NCBI GenBank assembly: GCA_021234155.1
Contig: JAJEKV010000015.1
Coordinates: 10,562,101 to 10,626,100, forward strand
Direction: 5' to 3'
Origin: Isoetes taiwanensis
Lineage: Eukaryota; Streptophyta; Lycopodiopsida; Isoetales; Isoetaceae
DNA length: 64,000 bases
The notes beneath the pieces are model-generated. The model saw only the letters and a list, made by a program, of their open reading frames with translations. It was not told where the DNA came from and did no database searches. The position numbers were made by a program, and so were the translations under genes. Every line of letters begins with the position of its first letter. Within the stretch, counting starts at the first letter, position 1. Positions 1-10,229 of this stretch are shown here, piece by piece.

Positions 1-1
1 T

Positions 2-271
2 TAAGTACTTGGCGATGTTGGGGACATCGCCCAAGGCTGCTTGAAGGGATGGCCGGGGAACGAAATATCCTATGCAAGGAGGGACCTGAATAAGGGAGGG
101 TCCTACCCTAGCTTGAAACTCTGCTAGCACTTGCCTATATGCTGGGGTTGCATTTAGCGTAGCTTGGATATCAATTTCTTTTCCAAAAACTTGGAAGATG
201 TCGTTGACATCCGCCCTCGGCGAAGATGGGCATTTGGCGCCGTACCATCGCCCAAGTCAGCAAAGGGCCAT
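2..271 (-). pseudogene. Broken reading frame at left edge, downstream of a duplicated promoter
   Basis: An ATG at 271-269 lies about 115 bases after a TATA box (386-393) and starts with the same bases as the H3-like gene's start (ATGGCCC). The frame meets TGA after four codons, then stays open to the window edge (about 83 codons) without a further Met. The open part reads RWYGAKCPSSPRADVNDIFQ and continues with mixed hydrophobic and polar residues. I recognise no domain. It is either a second member of the tandem unit that diverged after its start, or a different coding sequence placed under a copied promoter. The gene continues beyond the window, so its length is unknown. Confidence 0.35.
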
Positions 272-385
272 TGATCTAGCGAAGAAGGGAGTATCAAACG
301 GATGCAGAAGCGCCTCAGGGAGCTGGAAGATCGCCTAAGCAGTGGAGAGCAAACTTGCAGGGTGCTAAATGAGAAATGGGGGACT

Positions 386-393
386 TATTTATA
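386..393 (-). promoter_or_regulatory. TATA box, left copy of duplicated promoter
   Basis: TATAAATA on the minus strand. The flanks (a GAGCAAAC-like stretch and a GATCGCC-containing stretch closer to the ATG) resemble those of the TATA box at 2341-2348, so this appears to be a duplicated promoter rather than a chance AT-rich match. Confidence 0.5.
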
Positions 394-573
394 GAAAAGG
401 GGGAAACCCTAATTTTTGGATGGTCTAGAATTTACTGAGATTGGATGATTGTGATCTATTAAAGGGTGCAATTGCGAGTTTGAAGACTACTTCTAGGGTT
501 TGAGCATGCTAAGAACAACTAATGAACCTATTGCAACAACTTGGAGATCATTTGGTGAAGAAAATGGTACGAG

Positions 574-840
574 GTCTCACACGTTGCGCCCAGACCGATA
601 ATGAAAAGTTCATTTTCTGTCCTGGCGCGACGTGTGAGACATGGGCTCTAAATGGGCTAAACTTAATCAATTTGGATAATCTAAGGCTGTAATTCTACTA
701 AACTCGCGGAGTTAGGCAGAATTGACCCCTTATTTGGTCGATTTGGAGCAGTTTTTGGGCATTTTTTGGCATGGTCTCACACGTTGCGCCCAGCCCGAAA
801 ATGAGAATCTCATTATCTGTCCTGGCGCGACGTGTGAGAC
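574..840. repeat. Pair of near-palindromic hairpin repeats, left set
   Basis: Two 67-bp units lie at 574-640 and 774-840, exactly 200 bp apart start to start. Each begins GTCTCACACGTTGCGCC and ends GGCGCGACGTGTGAGAC, with an inner ATGA..TCAT pairing, so each can fold into one long hairpin. The same pair occurs at 2424-2685 upstream of the H3-like gene. They could be small MITE-like elements or a conserved part of a duplicated promoter. The sequence shows the structure but not the function. Confidence 0.85.
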
Positions 841-984
841 ATCGTCTCATGCTCAAAAGCTTCCAATTTAACCAAAATAAAGACTAGCACTCTCTAACTT
901 AACTTAATTAAGCTAGATCAAGACACACAAATTACACAAAAATTCTTTATATTAACAAAAATGTTCCTTATTTACAAAAGGGTT

Positions 985-2239
985 TCAAGGGCGCTCTCCC
1001 TTGATGTGCCTAGCAAGATACATATCCTGCCTCATGAGGGTGACCCTCTTCGCGTGCACTGTGCAGGCCGTCGAATCCTCAAAATGCTGCACTATTTTTG
1101 CTTCTGCTGCCTCCTGTAAGCACAACAACATCTCATCTGTTACGCGCATGTCTGTGTTGTACTCCTGCATGACTTCGCGGACCAAGCATTGGAACGGTGC
1201 CCGGGGAATCAAGAGTCCGTAACTCTTCTGGAAATGCCGGATCTCCTTGAGGGCTCTGTCCTCCAACTTTTTCCTGTTGGTCCGCTTCTTCCCTGGTGCT
1301 CTTGGAGGTTTAGGCCTGGGTGGACGGCGGCTTCAAGGTCTGGCTTCTTGTCGGGTGTCCGCCTTCAATCGTTCTCACCCTGTGCTCCTGGTAATAGGCA
1401 TTGTATGCCTCCCACTTCTCTATGTAAGCGTTGTGCTCTCTGATCCTCTTCTGATAGACCTTGACTGGGTTTATCACGTACGCCTCCCTTTGTGGTCGCG
1501 GGGCTTTAACCCTATTCCACGTCGGAAAAGGTGGGGGTTTCGGCGCCTGCCCGGACTGGTCTTGATCCTCTGCCACCTGCTCGGGGATTTCCTCCTCCAC
1601 TGGGGGTTTTGAAGAGCTCGCCCCCTCTGTGTTGGGGACGTAATCCTCATCCGAATCGTCGGTAGAAGGCGGGGTCTCTTCGCCTGATGGTTCGTTGATG
1701 ACGGGCCCTACCGCTCGCTCCCCGACCTTCACAACTTTTCTCTTGCCCGCCTTAATGGCTTTAGCCTTCCTCTTCTTTGGCCCGCTGGCTGTGGTTGGGT
1801 CGTCTTCCCGGTTCTTCGTTCTCTGCTCCCGGCGGCGCTCTTTGGCTTCATACTTGCTGATGAAGCGCGCAAGATCTGCTTCTTCTGCGGGGCTAAGAGT
1901 CGGCGGTCGCTGCTCTTCCCTTCCTTGCTCCTCCTGCAGGTGGGTCTCGGTGCGGAGTTGCTCTTCCGGTTTGTTGATCGCCTGCGCCGCTCCGTTGCTC
2001 CCCTGCTCCTTCCTTCCTCTGTCGCGATCTCCTCGAGGATTTGATGCATGATGTCCGGCTTGGTCGTCCTCTATGATCTCCGTATGGTCGCTCCGATCTG
2101 ATCCTGCATCTTCGCTCGAAGAAGATTCGCCTTCTCGGAAAAGGCGTTCTTGAAGGACCCTCTGAAAGAGGCCAGGACCGCTGGCGCTGGAGGATCCGCT
2201 TCGGCTAGGCTTCCTTGCAATCTGTTTTGTGCGGGCCAT
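985..2239 (-). CDS. Histone H3-like protein with very long linker between tail and histone fold
   Basis: Two reading frames together look like one histone H3 variant. Frame one (2239 to 1310) starts [15 protein letters not shown], matching the H3 N-terminus with Lys4, Arg8 and Lys9 kept, Thr6 to Ile and Ser10 to Pro. About 270 residues rich in Glu, Lys, Ser and Pro follow. Frame two (open 1332 to 985) encodes the H3 fold: [11 protein letters not shown], then [35 protein letters not shown], and the end ARHIKGERP. Loop 1 has canonical H3 length, not the longer loop usual in plant CENH3. The frames overlap at 1310-1332. They could be joined by a 91-nt GT-AG intron (1378 to 1288), giving 387 residues, or separated by a frameshift mutation. 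An upstream in-frame ATG at 2356 exists, but it overlaps the TATA box, so 2239 is preferred. Expression is unknown. H3 homology of both ends is clear; the joining is inference. Confidence 0.8.
1288..1378 (-). other. Possible short intron joining H3-like tail and fold
   Basis: On the minus strand the donor reads AGG/GTGAGA and the acceptor GGGAAG/AAGCGG. The 91-nt length gives exactly the frame change needed to pass from the tail frame to the histone-fold frame. The segment is GC-rich, lacks a pyrimidine tract and has earlier AG dinucleotides, so it is a weak intron model. A one-base frameshift in 1310-1332 would also reconnect the frames. Confidence 0.35.
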
Positions 2240-2340
2240 CATTTGATGGTTCGCCGACGAACTAAAAGCGCCAGAAGATCGCCTCGGCGAACACGAGCAA
2301 ACTTTTAAGGAAGAACGCGAAAATGGGAGGGGTCTAGGTC

Positions 2341-2348
2341 TATTTATA
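2341..2348 (-). promoter_or_regulatory. TATA box of the H3-like gene
   Basis: TATAAATA followed by G on the minus strand, 102 bases upstream of the ATG at 2239. Position and sequence fit a plant core promoter. It also excludes the longer ATG at 2356-2354, which would lie upstream of the predicted transcription start. Confidence 0.6.
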
Positions 2349-2423
2349 GGGGTCAATTTTAGGTCAACTTTTAAACTACCTTTTTGGGTTGCCTAAAACA
2401 TCTAAAACACCTAATTAAGCAAG

Positions 2424-2685
2424 GTCTCACGTTCGCCCGGCCAAAATGAAAAAGTCATTTCTGTCTGGGGCGACGTGTGAGACATGGTGGGACCCACTAC
2501 TAAATTTTGTACTTTTTAAACATGTAACATGCTAATTCTACTGATTCTTAGCTCTAATTTAGAATTATCAAGCTATTTTTCTTTGTAATTTACAACTTTT
2601 GGTGTGTTTTTAATTTGAATGTCTCACGTTATGCCAAACCAGAAAATGAAAATCTCATTTCCTGTCCTGGCGCGACGTGTGAGAC
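2424..2685. repeat. Pair of near-palindromic hairpin repeats, right set
   Basis: Units at 2424-2483 (60 bp) and 2621-2685 (65 bp), 197 bp apart. Both begin GTCTCACGTT and end GCGACGTGTGAGAC, matching the left set at 574-840 in order and orientation. They sit about 80 bp and 270 bp upstream of the TATA box of the H3-like gene. Confidence 0.85.
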
Positions 2686-2689
2686 TACC

Positions 2690-4566
2690 CTACTTTTTGG
2701 ATGTTGGCTCATCAATTCTTAATCTTTTTATGTTTTTCATTCCTTTTAACTGTTACTAGCTTAGCAAAACTAAAAGAATGAGAAAATTTTTTTCCCATTT
2801 TTCGAGGTTTAAGGATCCTATCAAGTTAGTGCTACTGGGAACATGGCCAGTGCTTTGCTTTTGGTCTCCAAGAACATTGCTCGATACCCTTTGTGGACGT
2901 CCCCTACTGTGATACTGATTGCACTCACCGTGATACAAACAGGAGTTCATCCCCCATACCAGCTCCATGCCGATACAGGGCCCTCCACATAACATTGCAA
3001 CCGTGACGGTTCCAGTGGGAAGAGTGAAGGGGTCATTTTACCCCGTCTCCCTCAGGGCCTACCTAGCTGCGGAAGCGTAAACATACATGTCAGTATATAA
3101 CATAAGCACATATCCACCTCGAAGGGTGGTCCATCACATCTGCATAAACAAGGTGAGCACAATACATATGGGAAGTCCTACCCAAGGCTCAGACTCAAGG
3201 GAATGACTGACGGCTTGGGTCTCCAGAGTTCATTGCAGACAGAATTCATGACAATGGATTGGGCTGGCATATGAACATGGCATAGGGTTGTCCACTCCAT
3301 CCGCCCCTCCTGTGCACACTTTGCAGAGTAGGTTGAAAAGTGTCGGGACCTGACTGTAGCCCGCCGGATGCATAGCCAAAAGGGCTATTCCTGGGTTTCA
3401 TCTCCCCAGTTCCGATGGGGCAGGTAGGGATCACTCCCTCCAGAGATCTACATGCTGACTCAAGGTGACTAGAGGGCCACTGCCCGTATTCGACTTGAAC
3501 CCATTGGAAGGTGAACCCCACCCCACGGGTGTCGAGCCCATGCCTTGCCCGCTTTTCGGTGGCAAGCCATTAGACCAGGGCCGCAATGATTCCCTGGTAG
3601 CACTAACACACCATAGGGATCGCTCAAGAGTCTAACACCTAACCTCCTTCTAAGCCGGTCCGCCCCCCTTCACCCACAACCAGGTGTGGTTCTTGTGCAC
3701 AGGCCGAATCTATAGTGTGCTAGAGAGGCTACTCTAGGAGCATCTACTACCAAGCTTTAGGTCTCTACCCCCCTTCCCAATACAAGGAGTTCATAGAGAT
3801 ACATCATCCATATACATCACAGAAGAACTAAAGAACTATATCTAATCTACATCATAGAGTTAGGTTCTTTAGTTAGAGGCTGGTATCTAGAGATCTAGAA
3901 GGCTGCTATGGGCAATTTAATAGGCTAAACCTACTTGATTCTATGACTGAAATAGGGTTTAGACTATCGATTGGCCAAATACCGATCCTTGAGTGGCTCC
4001 TCGACTGAAGCTCGACCATCATCCACAAACGCCGAATCAAGGGAAACTAATGGTGCAATTCTCCCGTGCAGAGTTCGGGAGGCGGTTTTGGCTGTTGAGG
4101 CAGCCAAACAGAGTTTCTAAAACCCTAGAAACTAAAAATTGGGCCGCTTAGGGTTTCCCTCCCTTAATAGACAAGGGGTTGGCTAGGGTTTCCAATTATC
4201 CCCTTTAGGCATGTGGGATAATTGGGAATGGGCCCACTTGCCTTTAATGGCTAGGTGGCAAAATGTGCTCACATGGAAATGTGTGCCCACATTAATGTGT
4301 GCATTGGAAAATGTGCACATTAATTGCACCTATGGGTGTGGCCCACTTGGCATGAAGTGGCCATATGGGAAAATGTGCACCTAAGTGAATGTGCACATTG
4401 TTTAATGTGCACATTAATAAATGCACACTCCTTGCACGTTGCCCCCTAGGGCTACTAGCCTAGCTACACGCGTTGGCATTACGCGTCGGTCGGGGTGTGC
4501 GGTGTCGCGATTTAGTGGCAAGATAAAGATATCGCCCCGGGAGCGATATCGTCTTTGGAACGCCAC
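2690..4566. other. Non-coding interval
   Basis: No convincing gene on either strand. Around 3520-3590 the minus strand has tRNA-like A-box and B-box-like strings (TGGTCTAATGG and GGGCTCGACACCC), possibly a decayed SINE. From about 4100 the sequence has plant intergenic features such as repeated TTAGGGTTT-like strings. Confidence 0.5.
4254..4428. repeat. Cluster of ATGTGCACAT palindromes
   Basis: Many spaced variants of AATGTGCACATT occur in about 175 bp, several of them perfect palindromes. Spacing is irregular, so this is not a simple tandem array. It ends just before the truncated copia LTR. Confidence 0.6.
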
Positions 4567-4935
4567 GACCAATCCGGCGGTTATGGAGATGGATAAGATT
4601 GCCTCCCGATCTTCAAGTATATCCCACAGTCAGAGTTGGGAAAATTCGGCATTCGGCAGGCCTGGCTTAAAAATAAAACACCTCAACCATTGAACTTTGA
4701 TTTTTCCTTTTACCATATAAAAATAACCTTGTAACAATGCCTCCATGTCTATATTCGATCTGCTACTAATTTTACACCCTAATTCTTCATGTCACCTGTT
4801 TGGCTGGATCAAGCAACTATAGGGGAGCCAAATTGTGGTCCCTAATCCCCTGAAGCTTCAATATTCCCTGTTATCTAGTTCACTTTAGGTTTTAATGATA
4901 ACAAACTTAATATCACATGATTCCTAAATTCATCA
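4567..4935 (-). repeat. Truncated 3' LTR of copia element
   Basis: Matches 9673-10053 closely but lacks about 300 bp of the distal LTR. Homology stops abruptly at CCAATCCGGCGG (4569), beyond which unrelated sequence begins. The LTR start TGATG on the minus strand directly follows the polypurine tract GAAGGGGGAA (4945-4936). Confidence 0.88.
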
Positions 4936-5259
4936 TTCCCCCTTCATGTGATATTCCATGTCATCACATTGTAATAACTTTCTTAATTTCTGGAATCTGG
5001 ATAATTGTAGTGCCTTAGTAAGAATATCTGCTCTTTGATCAGCTGTACTAATATAGGTCAAATGCACCTGATTCTTCTTTACCATATCTCTGATGAAATG
5101 AACTTCCATCTCAATGTGTTTTGACCTTTCGTGCAAAATTGGATTTTTTGTCATGGCAATACAACTAGTATTATCACAATAAATGATTGTTGGTCCTCTT
5201 TGAGCAAATCCAAATTCTGCCATAAGTCTTCTCTCCCAAATTAGTTCCTTTGTCAACAT
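4933..5259 (-). pseudogene. Copia RNase H domain
   Basis: End of copia pol. It contains the typical strings IIYCDNTSCIAMTKNP and HIEMEVHFIRDMV, then ADILTKAL near the stop. The CDN aspartate is the RNase H metal ligand. It stops at 4933, immediately before the polypurine tract. Upstream, at 5260-5545, pol is decayed and carries an imperfect internal duplication of about 65 bp (5397-5510). Confidence 0.9.
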
Positions 5260-5545
5260 GGCTGCTGAGTTGTACTCGGCTTCAGCACTAGATAATGCAA
5301 TGCTACCTTGCTTCTTGCACTTCCAAGCAACTGGGGCTCCACCTAATAAAATAACATATCCAGAAGTTGACTTTCGTTTGTCTAAATCTCCTCCCCAATC
5401 AAATTGGTTTCATTAAATATCACCAAAATAAGTACCTTTCAAGCAATTGCAAATTGGTTTCATTAAATACTATACCAAAATGCATTGTACCTTTCAAGCA
5501 TTTGAGAATCCAAACTCACTGTAAGGTATTTTTCCATTTGTGCAT

Positions 5546-5962
5546 TCAGTCTTTGGACTCATGTCCTTTACCAGCCTTGTTATTGTACCATATTACAATT
5601 TTCCATAGAATATTAACATATTTTGAATATGTGCAAAATGCAATGTCGGGGCCTATATAGATATAATTTGCTACATAGGACAAACAACCAATCAAACTCA
5701 TAGATTTAAGGTCACATTTTCTCCATTTGTTTGCTTTAGGACATTGAGTTATTTTGGTAGAGGTTTTGGACTCATATCTAAAAAGCAGAGATTCTATGAT
5801 AGAGGGTACCATAGGAGTATATGCCATATTACAATCTTCCATATGAAATTTCTTCAACATATTTTGAATATGCCCTTGTTGACTCAATGCCAATATCTTG
5901 TGATTTCTGTCCCTGTAAACATCTATGCCCAGAAACCTCTTTAATTCTCCAAGATCACTCAT
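5546..5962 (-). pseudogene. Copia reverse transcriptase, C-terminal part and connection
   Basis: Continues the RT frame after a frameshift. MSDLGELKRFLGID is the conserved region following the YVDD block in copia RTs, then ALSQQGHIQNMLKKF. The end is degenerate. Confidence 0.85.
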
Positions 5963-7451
5963 TTGAAAGAAAACGTTTCTTTAAAATATCCTTGCAATGA
6001 TTTAATACTTGGGTTCCCTTTGATATCATGATATTGTCATCAACATATAGGGCAATAATGCACCAGTCACATCCCATTTTGAACCTATAAATATTGCCAT
6101 CATAATTGAGTTTCTCAAAATCTTGTTCTAAAAGATATCCATCCATACATTTATACCATTCCCTAGGGGATTGTTTAAGACCATAAACTGCTCTATTCAA
6201 CTTCCAGATTTTTCCTTTTTCTTCTTCAAATCCAGGTGCAGGTCTTAAATAAATTTCCTCCTCTAATTTAGCATTCAAGAATGCTGTACTTACATCCATA
6301 TGATGGATTTCAAGGTCACAAGAATTAGCAATGGCTAATAACATTCTCAAACTATTTATTTTTACCAATGGTGAGAATGTTTCATCAAAATCTTCTCCCT
6401 TTTTCTGTGTAAAGCCCTGTGCAACAAGTCTGGCTTTAAATTTCTTTGTATTTTTGTCCACTCCTGGTTTTATTCGATAGATCCACTTGCTTCCAACTAT
6501 ATTCTTATCAGAAGGAATATCCACCACTGTATAAGTGTTTGTTCTTTTGAATGCTCTCATTTCTTCTTCCATAGCACATTTCCAGTTCTTTCCATTTATA
6601 TCTTGAACTGCCTCCATATAATTTTGTGGAATCTTGTCTGTTTCAAGTATCAAAATGTCAAATATAGTATTCATTTCTCCTACCTGAGATCTAAGTCTTT
6701 TACTTTTCCCAAATTCAGTTCTACCATGAGATTCTAGATTATGTTTGGCTTCTTCTGCCAACATCTGAGCTTCTGTTCGTTTGGGTTTTCTTTTTGACCT
6801 ATCAATTTTATCAACTTCTGTCTCTTGGTGTTCAATTTCTTGTTCAGCACCTGATTCCACTTCTGGCTCAACAACAGTACTTGGAATCATTTCTGACTCA
6901 TTATCAGAGTCACTCAAGTCTGTCTGCTCCAATTCTTGAGTTTTTTCTTCTTCACTTATTGACTGATTTGCTTCTTCAATACTATCTTTCTTTTCATTTT
7001 CACACACATCTTCTGTATTTATCTTGGGAATTTTTCTATAAAATTCATTTTCATTGAAGACCACATCCCTACTCACTATAATTTTTCTTCTTGCAGGATC
7101 ATATAATCTGAATGCTTTTGAGTTAGAATCATACCCTACAAGATAGGATATGTATGCCCTATCATCCAATTTCTTTCTTAATTCTTCAGGAACATGTACA
7201 AAGCATAAACACCCATATGCTTTTAATCTATCATAGGAAGGTGACTTACCAGACCAAAGCATTTCAGGAATTGCACCTTTAATACTTGAGGAAGGTAACA
7301 AGTTTTGAATGTAGACAGCTGTCTTCACAGCTTCATCCCATAAGAAATTTGGTAGGCCAGAATACTTCAACATGGATCTCACAGCATCAAGTAAGGTCCT
7401 ATTTTTCCTTTCAGCTACTCCATTTTGTTGTGGTGAATATCTGCATGTCAA
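5955..7451 (-). pseudogene. Copia integrase C-terminus plus reverse transcriptase
   Basis: Starts inside integrase (SPQQNGVAERKNRTL, with the catalytic Glu region). A charged linker follows, then copia RT with GSKWIYRIKP, KARLVAQGF, MDVSTAFLNA and the active site LYVDDN. The frame is open for 498 residues. It is cut off from the upstream integrase frame by a shift in an A-run near 7448-7480. Confidence 0.92.
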
Positions 7452-8300
7452 TTGTCTCTTGATTCCCCTGTTTGCAAAAAAGCCTTAAATTCATCAGAGA
7501 TATATTCACCTCCTCTGTCTGACCTTATACACTTAATCTTCCTTCCAGTTTCTAGCTCGGTTTCAGCAGTAAATAACTTCAAGGCATCACTAGCTTGATC
7601 TTTTGTTTTCAAAATATAACACTTAGTTTTTCTGCTAAAATCATCAATTCTGCTAAAATCATCAATAAAGCTCATAAAGTATTTATGTCCACTCAAACTA
7701 GTAACATTTATAGGACCACATAAGTCTGTGTGTACCAAATCCAAAATGCCCTTTGCTCTTTTGTGTGACCTTTTAAATGGCAATCTTGATTGCTTTCCAA
7801 GTTGGCAGCCCCCACATAAAAACTTTTCTTTTTGTACCTTGGCAGATATCAGCCCCTTTTCCCCAAGACTTTTAATTATTGCAGCATTTACATGACACAA
7901 TCTGTTATGGCATATTTTCACATCTGAATATTCCACAAGATTAATTTCATGAAGATGCTCAATATTAAATCCAAATAGATTACCAACCCTTTTGCCAATG
8001 AACTTTAATTCACCATTAAGAAACACTTTACATTGGATCTGTTCAAACAGTACTTTATATCCCAAATCCATCAGCTGGCATACGGATATGAGATTTCTAA
8101 CAAGACTAGGCACACACAAAACATCTCTCAATTTTACAATCTTTCCATTTAAGTCAAACAACTCTAAAACTCTAGTGTCTTCAATTTTCTTCAAACCTCC
8201 ATCCCCAAGTTGCACATGTCCTTCCTTCTTTTCCCAATCCTTAAGCATATGCAAGTCACACATCACACTTTTTTCTGCTCCTGAATCTATAACAACAAAT
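7448..8300 (-). pseudogene. Copia protease and integrase N-terminus
   Basis: The protease signature VVIDSGAEKSV lies at about 8300-8266, just after the gag stop and in another frame. The GAG pre-integrase zinc-binding region (HNRLCHVNAAIIKSL..CGGC) and integrase core (DLVHTDLCGPI) follow. A perfect 18-bp tandem duplication (about 7632-7667) repeats the residues IDDFSR, a clear local mutation of the integrase core. Confidence 0.88.
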
Positions 8301-8306
8301 TGGTTA

Positions 8307-9266
8307 TTATTTTTCTTTGGAAACTCTGAAACGCTTCCTTACCTCCAAGGTGTCATCCTCAAGTTCACCTTCACTACTATCTTGCTTTTCTACCATATTA
8401 ATACTTGAACCTCCTTTGAATTTTCCCCTGCCCCTGCCACCTCTATAAGTTCCAGAAGATCTCCCTCGACCTCTTGTTTTTTTAGGGCTTGGGCAATCAG
8501 AAGCAAAATGACCTTTGCCTTCACAATTGAAACATCTAAATTCCTTCTCACTATTGTTTGGACATTCACTCTTTAAGTGGCCATATTGATTGCATGCATA
8601 ACAAGGTCCTATTTTTCCTCTTGAAAAACCACCTCTTTTAGTCTTACCTGTATACAAGACCTCTGTGGATTGATCAGCTTCCTCCTGTGTAACAATAGAC
8701 TGCTCAAATTCTGTGCGTATCATTCTGATAGCATGCTTCTTGGAAGTGGCTACATTCCTGAGCAAAGTTGCCAAGTGATTATTATGAGATACTGCTTTTG
8801 CTAAAGCTAGTATCTGATACTGTTCAATCAAGATATTTCCAGCTCCCTCAAGATCTGCAATGATAGAATCAAATCTCTCCAAAAAATCAGTCAAGTTATC
8901 TTTTTCAAACAACTTCATCTTCCTTAACTGTTTTTCCAGCACATCTATTTGTGAAGAACTTTTTTGTTCATAGTGCTTTATCAAATAGTCCCACATTTCC
9001 TTAGGCTTCATACCTCGAAGCTTCAGTTTTAAGGCAGTGCCTACCTTACACATGATTATGGCCTGGGCCTCCATAATCTTAGCTTCATCTCCTGCTCCAG
9101 AACTCAGAGAAGTTGCCCTTGCAGCAGACACACCTTCACCTGAAGTTCCCCCTGCACCAGATTTAGCATTACTACTACTAGCAGCAGGACTTGAACCACC
9201 TGAGCTAGTTGCACCTGTTACTGGACTACCATCAAACAAATACCACAAGTTTTCAAACTCCAGCAT
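8307..9266 (-). CDS. Copia Gag with two CCHC zinc knuckles
   Basis: A 319-residue frame. The middle has the helical UBN2/gag region (LKLRGMKPKEMWDYL, LTDFLERFDSII). It then has two CCHC knuckles, CYACNQYGHLKSEC and CFNCEGKGHFASDC, and an Arg/Gly-rich stretch. The Ser/Ala/Gly-rich N-terminus is low-complexity. It stops at 8307, about 10 bases before the protease motif in another frame. Confidence 0.9.
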   Translation of the reverse strand: MLEFENLWYLFDGSPVTGATSSGGSSPAASSSNAKSGAGGTSGEGVSAARATSLSSGAGDEAKIMEAQAIIMCKVGTALKLKLRGMKPKEMWDYLIKHYEQKSSSQIDVLEKQLRKMKLFEKDNLTDFLERFDSIIADLEGAGNILIEQYQILALAKAVSHNNHLATLLRNVATSKKHAIRMIRTEFEQSIVTQEEADQSTEVLYTGKTKRGGFSRGKIGPCYACNQYGHLKSECPNNSEKEFRCFNCEGKGHFASDCPSPKKTRGRGRSSGTYRGGRGRGKFKGGSSINMVEKQDSSEGELEDDTLEVRKRFRVSKEK

Positions 9267-9364
9267 GCCTCTAATACTCTCCAGCCTCCGTCTCCCTTAA
9301 ATACTTCAATTGCATTTAATAAGTTAGCACCAAATCTTGTTGTCATATTGACTAGAACCTGGAT

Positions 9365-9376
9365 GCTCTAATACCA
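9365..9376 (-). other. Copia primer-binding site
   Basis: TGGTATTAGAGC on the minus strand, one mismatch from the usual plant copia primer site TGGTATCAGAGC (initiator Met tRNA). It lies one base inside the 5' LTR end. Confidence 0.85.
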
Positions 9377-9377
9377 A

Positions 9378-10053
9378 TGTTGATTTTAATATGTATGGGC
9401 TAACTTACTTTTCTCCAAATTCTATGCTCAAATCTTAATGCATTTAACAAATGCAAAACATCCTTAAGGCAATCAATGATTTATGCAAAGAAGAACTTCA
9501 CTTCAATAATATAAGTACAAAGTTTCTTCAACACCTATATTTTAACTCGTCATTAAACCATTGATGAAAAACACTGTAGCTCTTCTGCCCGGAGATCTTA
9601 AGGCATACTTTCAAGCAAATTCACAATTACATATGTACATCCCACCGTTTATGCTATTGTATATACTAAAAACGGCCAATCCGGCGGTTATGGAGATGGA
9701 TAAGATTGCCTCCCGATCTTCAAGTATATCCCACAGTCAGAGTTGGGAAAATTCGGCATTCGGCAATTATCCCACAGGCCTGGCTTAAAAATAAAACACC
9801 TCAACCATTGAACTTTGATTTTTCCTTTTACCATATAAAAATAACCTTGTAACAATGCCTCCATGTCTATATTCGATCTGCTACTAATTTTACACCCTAA
9901 TTCTTCATGTCACCTGTTTGGCTGGATCAAGCAACTACAGGGGGGCCAAATTGTGGTCCCTAATCCCCTGAAGCTTCAATATTCCCTGTTATCTAGTTCA
10001 CTTTAGGTTTTAATGATAACAAACTTAATATCACATGATTCCTAAATCCATCA
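9378..10053 (-). repeat. Full 5' LTR of copia element
   Basis: About 676 bp, bounded by TGATG-type and CA-type ends on the minus strand, and by the primer-binding site on its internal side. The outer 380 bp match the 4567-4935 LTR. Confidence 0.85.
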
Positions 10054-10229
10054 CCTCCGCTGTCCGTTCTCATCGAATGGATTGATAACAATTGACATGG
10101 CACACTTAGCATGTATCTCCTTAGTCTTGTCATACCTAAAAGAATAAAAATAAATGTTATAAACTTAATAAGGCATAAATAAAAAACAAATAAACAATCC
10201 AATTACCTGCTATATGCCCCGGGTTCTTT

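Larger units (their letters stand above)
4567..10053 (-). mobile_element. Ty1/copia LTR retrotransposon, degenerate, one LTR truncated
   Basis: Order on the minus strand: 5' LTR (10053-9378), primer-binding site, gag with two zinc knuckles, protease, integrase, reverse transcriptase, RNase H, polypurine tract, partial 3' LTR (4935-4567). Integrase before reverse transcriptase defines copia. Several frameshifts split pol into four reading frames, so this copy cannot make a full polyprotein. The LTRs remain very similar over 365 bp, differing mainly by an 11-bp indel, so insertion was fairly recent. Confidence 0.93.

Noticed and set aside
1247-2051. Plus-strand frames of 84-121 codons
   Set aside because: They are complements of the GC-rich H3-like coding strand and have no domain features.
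985-2356. Treating the H3-like locus as CENH3
   Set aside because: Loop 1 and the C-terminus have canonical H3 length and sequence, and the N-terminus copies the ARTKQ-ARK tail, which plant CENH3 usually does not keep as closely.
8266-8320. Programmed gag-pol frameshift in the copia element
   Set aside because: Copia elements normally have one frame, and this copy has several other shifts in A-runs, so mutation is the simpler reading.
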